Shown: positions 53,603 through 64,000 of the stretch, one piece after another
How the letters are laid out: each line of letters starts with the position of its first letter
How positions within the stretch are numbered: position 1 is the first letter of the stretch
Source of the DNA: Corella eumyota
Lineage: Eukaryota; Chordata; Ascidiacea; Phlebobranchia; Corellidae
Direction of reading: 5' to 3'
DNA length: 64,000 nt
NCBI GenBank assembly: GCA_963082875.1
Contig: OY720101.1
Span: 4,030,001 to 4,094,000, forward strand
Position numbers and translations under genes: made by a program
The notes under the pieces: generated by a model
What the model saw: the letters and a program-made list of their open reading frames with translations, nothing else
The model's database searches: none
What the model was told of the DNA's origin: nothing

Positions 53603-56600
53603 TTATTTATTTTTTGTTAAAGTTCTTTGCTTTTCTGCATGTTCGACCGTTTTTTGTTCAATGAATAACCCCTTTCTTCTTCTAACGGAGTTCATATATT
53701 TTGCCCCCTGATTTTCGACATCAGACTTTTCACCAAAATGTTGAATTTCTTCTTCAGTTGTTGGTACCCAAAAAGGATCACTGCTTACAACCTTAAGATA
53801 CACAAAAACTTTTAACATTCACATGTAAATAAATACAGTTGCAGGTTAAAACAAGAACCATTTTAATGCCTAAAATATTAAACAATAACCCTCGCTAAAC
53901 AACAACGAAATACATATCCTAGTACAATATATAAACTAATTATTACCTCCCAATGACTAAACACAAGTTGTGGTGATGCAAGTCCACTGGTTTTCTTTCT
54001 AATCTCTTCAGCAAACCCAAAACTTTCAGCAACTGGTAAAGTAGCAACAATGTTAAACGAACTGGTTCCTTCTCTCATTTCTTCACTGACAACACGACCT
54101 TCACGACGGCCTAGCACAGCATAGACCTTACCTGTAGATAGATTGTTTATTAATAATTTTTAAAAAAGTAAACTACAAATTAAAATGTTAAACAAACCTA
54201 AAACTTCAGCTGTTGCCTGAATATCGCAGGTATACATTGCTGCCATTAAGCGCTGCGGTTGAGCTTGAAATGACTTCCTAAATGCATCTTTACTTGTTGA
54301 TATCAACTGACCAGATAAAGGTCCATAAAAATGTCGGTCAGGCCTAAAAAAAGACTCGATCAAAAATTGAACTTTCTTTAAATAAAATATATAAATTTGA
54401 AAATAATTACTTTGTTGTTTCTGGAGTTATATTTTCTTCTTTAAAATTAACAATTTTGTCGGATTTAATGTTGCCTAGACCACTATTTTTACTTATATTA
54501 TTATCTGAAATTTTATTTTGCCCAGATGATGATTTAGAATTGCTGTCATCTGGGCTTAAAAAGTCCCATTTTTCAACAAAAAAACAAACCCCTTGCATGG
54601 GTTCTTCACATAAAGGTCCTGACAATGAGGCTAACTGAAAACCACTAACTATACTATGATCACACTCTCTGTAATTACTAATCTCACTTTCAACGTCATC
54701 ACTAATTTTAACTTGATTTTCAATGCATTGCCATATAGAAGGTCTATTGTAATCTTCAATTTTGTTTACGAGCAAATTTGGCCCATTGCCACGTGGACCA
54801 AATGACCAAATTTGGTTAGTCGTGTTTTTCCACTTCCGCCTTCCATTTGATGTAAATGTAGTTTCTAGTTGTTCTTTAAATTTTCGGAGTTTCTCAAGAG
54901 TTAATTCTTGAACTTGGAGTTGGGATAGAACAGATAAAATGATTTCTTGTTCTTCTGTGTTGTTGTTTTCTTCAGGTAAATTTAATTCACTTTCTCCCTT
55001 AAAAATAAAAACAATTTATTAAAGACAATAAAACTAGCAACTATAAAACAGTTTATTGTTTTCTTTAACCTCTGCATTGTCCCCTGTGCTGCTACTGGTA
55101 CTAATCATTCTTTTTCTTCTTTTTTGTTGAAAAATTTCTTTAAACAAACTTTCTATTTTCATAAGGACTTTGATGTCATCAGAATGGTCTTCTAACAGTT
55201 TACTTATTTCAGGGGGCAAAGGAATAGCTCTATAAAATACAGGAGTTTTATTTAAAAAAATTTAAATAAAAAGAAAATGCACATGTACATATAATTACCT
55301 AGTGGTTAATGAGCACAATTTATTGGAGGTCTGCAAACAAATAATTCCTTCTTTCGTATTTGTTGATTTTTTTGTATTCAGTAATTCCAGCTCGCCAGAA
55401 ACTCCATTCACATTTTCTTAAAAAAGTTTTTAAAAACATAAAATTGTGGATTCTAAAAAATACTAACTTAAAAAATAGAAATTCTAAAACAACATAAAAA
55501 AATATTTTTTTATTTTAGTAGTCCATTAACAAAAACAAAATAGTAAAAAAAAATTAAACATAAAATTTATAAAAAAAAAAAAAACTTTTACCCTTTTCTT
55601 TTACAACCCATTTTTGCATAATATTTTTATCTTGATTTCCAATGAGTTCGTTCCTCATATCAACCTTGGGTCTAGGAATAATTGTTTCACGAAAAGGAAC
55701 GATGGGCTCCGATGCATTTATTTCTATCTTGGCAAATCTTTCTCGAAGGTCACTTAGACATCTTTGCAAATGAACCTCCCCAGCAGCAACTATCACATGT
55801 TCTCCCGTTTCTTGAACGATTACTTGAACACAGGGGTCACTCTGGTTCAATAACCTTAACCCTTCAACTAAGATGTCCATATCAGCTAAAAAAAGAGATT
55901 AGACTTTGGTAAAACATAAGCATACTTGTTTGAGTATCAATTATGTAAAATACTTAACAAAAAAACTTAACTAAGAGGTAAAATAGATAGTTTTTATTTT
56001 TTTAGGTTAGCATTAATACACATAAAGAATTTAGATTAAACAATACTTTTAATTTAAAAACATTTTTTATTAGACCAATTACCGATAATTTACCCTACCT
56101 AAATACTTGGGGTCAACAGCCACCCTTATAATTGGTGCAACATCATGAGATAAAGCATTGAATGGAGGACACATAACGTTACTGCATAATGTTGCTGAGT
56201 TTAAAACATGATCTTCCAATCCACCTATACCTACAGAAAAATTGTTTAAATTGTCATTGTACTGTAAACATAAACGGTGATATCTGTTTTGATCTGAAAG
56301 TGATTAAATCAAAAAAAATAAAAAATAAGATTTTTACTTAGACACATTAACAAACCAATAATAGCTCCAGCAGGAGCCTCATTAACTTGATGTAAATCCC
56401 TTCCCATCCATAAATACAAATTATTAACTTCAACTAGTGATACATACGGACTTAATGTTAATAGTTCTTCATTGGTAAGATTCTGATATAAAACAGAAGT
56501 TTTAGGTTATAATTACATAATGAAAGTACAGTATAACATCTGATAATTTTAAACCTTGGGTTTAATATCTCCGGCCAGATATAAAAAATGTTTTATTTTA

Positions 56601-59600
56601 TTTTTAATTATCTACCTGTTTATTTTCAAATAGCCCTGGATCATGTTTAGGACCCAAAACAAACAACCTAGCCCCAATTTTTAATGTCCCGCTAAACACT
56701 CTTGCAAAAGCAACGAATTCCTGACCAGGTAAATTTTGTTTGTCCTCATTTTTTGTTTCACTAGTTATAGTATCATCTGTCTTCTGTGTGTTTTCATCCA
56801 TATTTTTCTCTATTGTTTCGGCATTGTTGGCAGTCAAATATTTTAATTTTGCAGCTTCTCTTCGTTGTTCAAGTTCAATTTTAGTGAAAGGTCTAAAAAA
56901 AGGTTATTCAAAAAACAATATTCAGATTTTTTTAAAGTATATATATTCAATTCCTGCCAACCTTGATTTATTTTGTGGTAATAATTTTGAATCAACGGCG
57001 ACCATTTTTGAAACAAGAACTATGACAGAATTAGATTCAGGACTACAGTTCAGAAAATCTAAAAAATAATAAATGGGATTTGACTAAATTTTAAATTTAG
57101 TTCTTTAGGTTTATTTTAATCCACAAACCTTGTTTGAGATCTTGGGTTTGTTTCGGTAGTGATGTAAATGACTTGTTAGTTCCACACATTAGGTTTTCCA
57201 CTCGTTCTTCCAACATTTCAGTTGGGTTCGGCACATGTTGGCATATACTTGCTTAAAAAATTCATATAAACAAAAATAAATCCAACTTCCTTTAAGAAAA
57301 AAAAATAAATAACATACAAAAATAACCAAATTAGTAAAATCTTAAAACATTTAGCAACAACAGCAAATAATTTATAGAAAAATAAGATACTTACAAAATA
57401 TTGCATCTGATAATGGCAGCCATTGGCTGCAAATGGTTTTTAAATAAGTTTTTGAATCAGATTTTCCTAATCTTACGTCTCTTGGTGTGATCTTTAGATT
57501 TAAACTTTTGGTTATCTTCTCAATTTTTTCATCATCCCTAAAAATTTATAAAAAAAAATGAAAATATACTAAATGATATTATTGTTTAAAAAAACAGTTC
57601 ATTGTTTAAAAAAAACATGATATTGTCAAAATTAATGTGAAGTGACTTACTTTATTTCGAGAACGTTAGTATACAGGGACCAAATATTTTCCAAAATAAA
57701 TTGAACAAATAATGGTTTCTTTGACTTAGGCTGTTAACATAAAAAAAAACACAAAGTTAAAAATGTCAAACGGATCTAATATATGATTGCCTTTGCAAAA
57801 TATTTAGTTTTTTATGCATTAATTATATTTTAAACAAGAAGCTGATCTACATTATAAACATAAGTAATTTTTGTTAACCTAATCCAGTCTTTTTTATTAG
57901 ATTTAAATAATATTAATAACCTAATTACTAACTGTATTATTCCTTACTAATAATGTTTACCTGAGCTCCTTTCATTATTTTCTTTGCTTTCATACTCACA
58001 TAATAATCTCCCCACAAGGTTTTTCTTAAAACTTCTTCCCTTATTCCCAACTTTTTTGAAAACAATTTTGCAAAATGATGAATTCTAAAATTATTTAAAC
58101 TCAACTTTACAAATTTCTCGAATATCACAGTTTAAAAAGCACTTGCATATATAAAATTTTTTGGGCAAAATAAATTATTGTAATAATTTTTTCATACGTG
58201 AAATTTTTGTTAAACTTGACAAATGTTATAATTAAAACACAATAATTTACTGAATAATAATTAAATTACAACTTTAAATTCACCTGAATGCCCATCCATC
58301 CTGTGCACTACAAAACACAACATTTCCTTGATCTGGTGAAAAATAAAGTTTTGAATCGTCTTCATTACCTAAACCACTACTCCAATCATAAGTCTGTAGA
58401 ATATATTTTAACTGTTAAAAAATACTTTAATATAAAATTGTTTACTATTTAAAAGAATTAGTACAAAAAAAAACACAAATATATATACCATACTTTTTTA
58501 GATTGTCAAAATTGATACCGTATTAGAATATTTAAAATTAATGCCCTTTTTTTTTTTTGTATATATCTTTATCCTCGATGTTAGAAAGTCGACTGCGCGA
58601 CTTAAATATAGAGTAACATCAGTTACATCAGTTACTCCGACCCAGTCTATAATGAATGGCAACTTCAAACAATTTTATATATTTGGTTTATTTTTATACT
58701 TACAATCTCTCCTTCCTTATTCTCAGTGATGTTTGATTGAGTTTGTTGGGCAGTTTTTTCCATCACCTCAGCAGAATATAAACTCCCAGTCACAGCATTC
58801 ACCTTAAAAATTTCATATTAGTTTAAAAGGTTGTTCTTCAAATAACAAAAAGTTACTTAAAAAAATAAAACGATCATGAATAGCAAATATATATTTTTTA
58901 TTCTCGAATATTATACACCACTACAAACAAAAATTATATACATATAAACCAACAATTAAAAAAAAGTTTACCTGTTCTAATACTTGTTGTAAATGTAGAT
59001 AAGCTTCCATTGGTGAATATTTAAGTTCTGTGATTAAACGATCAAGTTTGTTTAAAACTAAAATTGGTTTTAGTTTTTCTAACCAAGCCTGCCGGAGAAC
59101 AGCCTGGGTCTGTAAATTAAAACAAAAAAATCAAATTGAAAAAAAAACAAAACACAGATTTAAAAGAGCGAAAGAACATTTAATAGATTAATGATGGTAT
59201 GTACATAATTATACCATACATAATTAAAAATATTAAGATCCTCTATTTACACAAAAAAAGTATGAAGTACAAGTAAAATAAGGACAATTTTAACATAATT
59301 TATTTAAAATAAAAATATTTTTAAAAATTATAAAGCCAAAAATTTGGATATTGTCCTTAATATTCTCACCTGTGGACAAACTCCTTCCACAACATCAACC
59401 ACAACAAGTGCCCCATCACACAATCTTACAGCCGTAGAGACTTCACTTCCAAAATCAACATGACCGGGAGAGTCCATCAAATTAATTAAATAATTTATTG
59501 CACTTTCTAAACAAAAAAAGTTGTGTAAAGCATAACCAAGAAAATTTTTTTTTCAAGATGTATATACAATTAAATTTATTAGAATAACTGGTTGGAAAAA

Positions 59601-60148
59601 TACCATTTTAAGACATCAACTGTTAAAAAACAAATAGGGTAACAGATATATATAAATAAAACAAATACAGTCAAAAAAAAAATTCTATATACAGGAAAGT
59701 TGAATTTATAATATAAAAACTAGTAAATACCATGGAAATAAAGATAAATAGGACTACCTGGGTCAAGATATTGAAGAGAGATTGCACTTGACTTCATAGT
59801 TATTCCTCTTTGTTGTTCTTCCTCTCTGTCATCCAAATATCTGAGCTAAAAAAATTATTATTAAATTTATATATTTTCACATTATATTGTGTTTAATTTA
59901 ATCTTACCTTGCCAGCAAGTCTACTTGAAATAATTCCATTACTTGCAATAAGCGAATCAGCCAAAGTTGTTTTGCCTATAATTAATAAGATGTTAATTGT
60001 TCAAAAAAATTAAGTTTTTAATTTAAAGAAAAAAATGTTGTATGTTATCTAATAACTTACCATGATCAACGTGTGCTAATATGCAAATATTTCGAACATT
60101 TTCGTTTTTCTTTTGTAAGTCTTCCAACTTTTTTGTTAAAGAGGTCAT
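53603..60148 (-). CDS. EFL1: EFL1 GTPase (60S maturation)
   Basis: EFL1, with SBDS, uses GTP to release eIF6 from pre-60S subunits in the cytoplasm. 22 exons: 60061-60148, 59908-59975, 59758-59845, 59370-59506, 58972-59109, 58704-58802, 58284-58393, 57961-58084, 57651-57730, 57395-57537, 57129-57251, 56962-57058, 56616-56892, 56356-56482, 56099-56230, 55592-55885, 55299-55416, 55070-55229, 54411-54970, 54198-54343, 53947-54131, 53603-53791; about 1160 residues (human 1120). Phases agree throughout. P-loop AHVDHGKT at 25-32, then RGIT, DSPGHVD and NKLD. An EF-2-like C-half includes [20 protein letters not shown] and ends [12 protein letters not shown] as in human. The acceptor of exon 19 is uncertain: the stronger-looking site at 54999 would shift the frame, while 54971 keeps it. 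Confidence 0.93.
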
Positions 60149-61145
60149 TTTTTCCAATCAATTATTTAGTTGTTGGTTCGTAATTAACACCTTTTAAACG
60201 TTGCACATAAAAAAATTTTACCTTAACACTAAACACAATATTAAACTTAATAATGAAATAACGCGATTCAACAAACACACATGCAAAATTAAACCTAAAA
60301 TTAAAAAAAAATTTCAACTAAAAAAACAGCTTTATAAACAAACTATATGGACAATATTACAATATTTGTTATTGAAAACAGGTTAACATGCATTTCAGAA
60401 GGTTTTAACAAAAACAATACTTACATAAACGAACTCTTTGCCTTTTTGTCGGTCGTCTAATATTGTAATATTGCACAACAACAAAGCAATAACATTAAGC
60501 GTGACGTCATATTCAAAGCACACGTGCGAATCTGAGAGAACGCACAAAAAACGCAAATATGAGAGAGTCGGATGACAATTTCATTATACCCAATCTGATC
60601 CGTTATCCTTAATATCTAAAGTTGGTTTGAACCTAACTTTTTATATTAAAAAATATTGTTCCATATATTTTATACTCATTCTGCTGGTATTTTATTATTG
60701 GCAATGATTAGTAAGATGACATTTCTTTAAATCGGTGGGTTTTCCATGCCAAAAATATACTGTTTGAAGCCGAAGGTAAAATACCTAACAACTACTTCGT
60801 TTATACCTTTTGTGCAAGTCCACAAACAACTTTTTAAAAAAACTTTTCTAATTACATTTCTGGTGAATGACGCAAGGTAGTTACAATGCAAAATTTAATG
60901 GCATATAAAAAGCGTATTTCAGGATAACAATAAAAATAGAAAATTGCACAAAATACGAAGTTAAATAGGAAATCAGCATTTTTAACTTCTTGATTTAAAA
61001 AATCATGCTATGTAAATGCAATGGCTAAATATATTTATAACTACATAACTGATTATAACTACATTTTTACTGTAATTTTAAATAAGAAAAGCAAAAAATC
61101 ATATTTATCCAAATTAATTTATATTAAAGATATTAAAATATTTCG
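60149..61145. other. EFL1 upstream / EXOC5 downstream spacer
   Basis: About 1 kb of AT-rich sequence. A possible 5' UTR donor (GTAAGT on the minus strand) lies near 60419-60424, so EFL1 may have a non-coding first exon. Otherwise only the motifs annotated at 60502-60526. Confidence 0.5.
60502..60526. promoter_or_regulatory. CRE and E-box in the EFL1 promoter
   Basis: Perfect palindromic CRE, TGACGTCA (60502-60509), and CACGTG (60521-60526), about 355-380 bases before the EFL1 ATG. CACGTG is the Myc/Max-type word often found before ribosome-biogenesis genes, which would suit EFL1. Inferred from words only. Confidence 0.5.
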
Positions 61146-64000
61146 TTACGAAAAATTTTTGGAAAGTTTAGCAGATTTGTAATCAGATCGCAGTTGAACA
61201 AAAGTGTGTAAAACCGTTCGATCAAGATTGGCAAACTGATCACCAGAGCAAACCTAAAATAATATAGATAAAAAAGTTATTCTAAAACTTACCAATAAAG
61301 TGTGTAAAAATATGCTAACAAATTAATCCTAGCTAAAAGCTAACATTTCATAATTTAATATAAATTAAAAAAAAATTATTGGTAAGCTATTGCTCTAAAT
61401 GATAACTCAGTAAACAAAGATTTAAAAAGAATTACCTGTCTTAAGTTTTCGGGTGCAACAACCAACAAATTACATAATGAGTGAAGGCTGTTAAATAATG
61501 ATGTCACAAATGGAATTTTTAAATGCTCAGCACATTTTCTAAAGAATAAAAAAATTAAAATTTTAAAAATGTTATCCCAAAATATATAGGTTATTTAAAT
61601 AAAAATAAGTTCATTTTTTCTATTTATTAAAGAGAAAATAAAGTTTATAAACAGACTAGATTTTGTAAGGCTAACATTTTATATAAATAGCAACTCAGAA
61701 ATATTATTTGTACAAAAATATCCATTAATACCTATTATCCCCCCAATAGAAATAATATTTACATATGCTCATAATGTATTTGTTTTTTTCTATTCATACC
61801 TTCCTTACAAAGATATTTTATACCCTTAAATAAATCTTAAAAATTCAATTTATTTAACACAATATCACAATTGATGTAGAATTAAAAACTAACAATTTTT
61901 AAATTTAAAAAATGTACAAACTCCATACATTACTAATTTAAACTATAGCCCTAGAGCCTAACCAATAACTTCTAAAAAATACCAAATCTCTTTAAAATTT
62001 AATACATAAAGATCGCTTACCCATATTCACTAACATCACATATCGCCATCATTCCACCCATTGAACTAAATGAATATTGCTGAAGATGTTCGTAAATTAA
62101 TCGATGAAATCTTGTTCCAAATTCTTTCAACACTGCCTCCACATTATTACCATCTAATGAAGATCGAATGTTGTCAATCTTCTTGCGAACATAAACACAC
62201 AACTGGAAAAAAATTGTTTTTTATTATAAATAATGTTGAAGTAAAAAAATGTTTTTCAAAACCTTAAAAAATCCATAAAAAGTTAAAGCAAATTTAGTGT
62301 AAAGCTGATGTCTTAATTATTCTTTAAATAAAAAAAAACATTTAAAAATAACCAAAAATTTATATTTTAAAAAATATTTAAAAATTATTTTAACTTACAA
62401 TCTGACAAGCAGTAGTGTATTGCATCTGCGGAGGTTGATCCGTGGTAAAATCACTCTTCCTCTGCTTGCTCCGGATTAAATGTCGCATCCACCCGATCAC
62501 TGATGATAAACAACGATCGATTCCTAAGTCCAGCTGGACCTCCATCCTCTCTCGTAACTTCTTCTTCTTTTGCAAACAATCACTTTAAAAAAATGTTATA
62601 TATTTAAAAAACAGAATTTTTATTTTAAAAAACAACAAAAAAATTAAAGATGTAAACAAAATTAATAAAAATATTAAACTTATTTTTTTTAATCGCTGTT
62701 AAAAAACAAACCTATACTGGGGTGATGAGCTAACTAGAGGAAGTAAAGTATCACTAAATTGTTTCTCAAATAAATGGAAAATTGTGTTCGTCTGTTGAAC
62801 AACATCAATGAAATAAATATTTGGTTCGTTCTAAAAAAAAAAAATTAAATCAAGTTAAAAAACTAAATTTTGTAAAATTCTTTTAAAAATTAAAAAAAAA
62901 ATTAAAATACTAACCTTTGGCTCGAAAGAAGGAATAGCTAACAACCCAAGATCAATGGCATACTCAATATGCTGCCTGCATAAATACTCTAACAATAACT
63001 CAAAAATCACCATTGCATTTGCGGGCAAGTTGTTCACTGAAGATAAGGTTTTACATCTTGCTAAACCCATTTTCGTCTCCTATAAAAACACAATTTAATA
63101 ACAAAAATATATTTTTTTACAAAAAAAACATACATATAATTTGTACAGCCTTTTTAAACATAAATTTAAAGATACTTACTTGAAGCAAGTTGATGGTTAG
63201 CTCCTGCGACAAATAAGTCTCACCAACGTTTTGTTCATTAGAAGAACTACCACCGAATCTTATACTGGTTTTATCAGTAATAACTGCTTTTAAGTCCTGA
63301 TAACCTGTTAAGTAACAAAAAATATTCAATTTTTGCCTATAACGTTAGTGTTAGTAGTACAATACCATAACAGTGTTAAATATGGAAATTTTTTAATTAA
63401 CCTGAATGTAAAGATTTTTTGGTGTGATTTTTTGAATCGTAAAATCGTTGTGATATCATCATTGCCTTTTCTTTCAGGAAAGTCTCTTCCACTTTTATGT
63501 AAGAACTCAAATATGTCTACAAAAAAAAAGTTAGTTCATATAATTATGGTATATTTATGTTGGGTATTAAAGTATGTTAGATTTATATTTCTTTAAATTA
63601 GCATAAAATATAACATCACATAAACTAGAGCAACTTTTTTAAAAAAACACCATTTTTTATATTTATTAAATTTGACTTACCTTAAAAATACTTTTTGTTA
63701 ACTTTGTCAGAAAGTTGGAATCTGAGCCAAGTTTAAAATGAGATAACTTATCTGATAAATCAATTGTCTTCCCATAAAGCATGTACAAATGCTGGAGATA
63801 CCTAAAATTAAAAAATGATATAAAGTCAATAAAAACTATAATTGCTATTGTATGTTTTAACATAAAATTATTTTATCTAGTACTTACTTTTCAGGGTCGG
63901 TATTCCTATGTTCTTTTAGTTTAGACTCCACAAAATCACTCAGTTTGGTTTGATAAATTCTTGCAACCAGTTTACCCATCACTTGTTCTGGTGTTGTGAA
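61146..64000 (-). CDS. EXOC5: EXOC5 (Sec10), 3' part
   Basis: EXOC5 is a subunit of the exocyst, which tethers secretory vesicles to the plasma membrane. Ten exons are visible: 63888 to beyond the right edge, 63681-63801, 63402-63516, 63180-63304, 62915-63079, 62712-62830, 62399-62582, 62021-62202, 61436-61538 and 61146-61253 with the stop. Phases agree at every junction. Diagnostic stretches: YDSKNHTKKS, FIDVVQQTNTIFHLFEKQF, RFHRLIYEHLQQYSFSSMGG, LCNLLVVAPENL and the C-terminal NLDRTVLHTFVQLRSDYKS, each matching human EXOC5. The N-terminal half lies outside the window. It follows EFL1 on the same strand, upstream of it. Confidence 0.93.

Overview
The window comes from a compact, AT-rich animal genome. 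Conserved genes are cut by short GT-AG introns, and the recognisable host genes (ZSWIM7, EFL1, EXOC5) are metazoan orthologues. Small introns, many small DNA elements and dense local gene families fit an invertebrate; an ascidian such as Ciona is my best guess, but nothing here proves it.

Layout. At 1-888 (minus) lie the first three coding exons of ZSWIM7, running off the left edge. From 2.0 to 36.0 kb is a cluster of about 25 intronless copies of a METTL27 (WBSCR27)-like class I methyltransferase (MT1-MT15 here, primes marking duplicated copies): 14 intact reading frames plus broken copies and fragments. From 30.2 to 52.2 kb, partly interleaved, is a second family: six two-exon genes (E1-E5, E7) and two fragments that join an N-terminal double zinc ribbon to an EEPD1-like endonuclease/exonuclease/phosphatase domain, with C-terminal tails that differ between members. 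From 53.6 to 60.15 kb (minus) is a complete 22-exon EFL1 gene, the GTPase of late 60S ribosome maturation. From 61.15 kb to the right edge (minus) are the last ten exons seen of EXOC5, an exocyst subunit.

The middle was built by repeated local duplication: a 2.5-2.7 kb pair at the left (569-3282 and 4921-7443) that also copied ZSWIM7 exon 1; an 8.1 kb near-identical tandem pair (9777-17853 and 17855-25961) whose junction fuses two methyltransferase genes tail to tail; a methyltransferase-plus-nuclease unit (28.0-32.8 and 33.5-39.3 kb); and a nuclease unit (46.0-48.4 and 50.7-53.65 kb) that carried off the last codons of EFL1. Small DNA elements with readable ends and target-site duplications sit in or beside these units and order the events.

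The most notable signal is upstream of five nuclease genes and one orphan copy of their promoter: a block about 300-340 bases before the start codon with a kappaB-like palindrome next to two TGACG half-sites, the layout of a stress- or immune-induced promoter. With the fast local turnover of a methyltransferase and a nuclease family between slow housekeeping anchors, this suggests, as inference only, a lineage-specific inducible nucleic-acid defence or detoxification locus.
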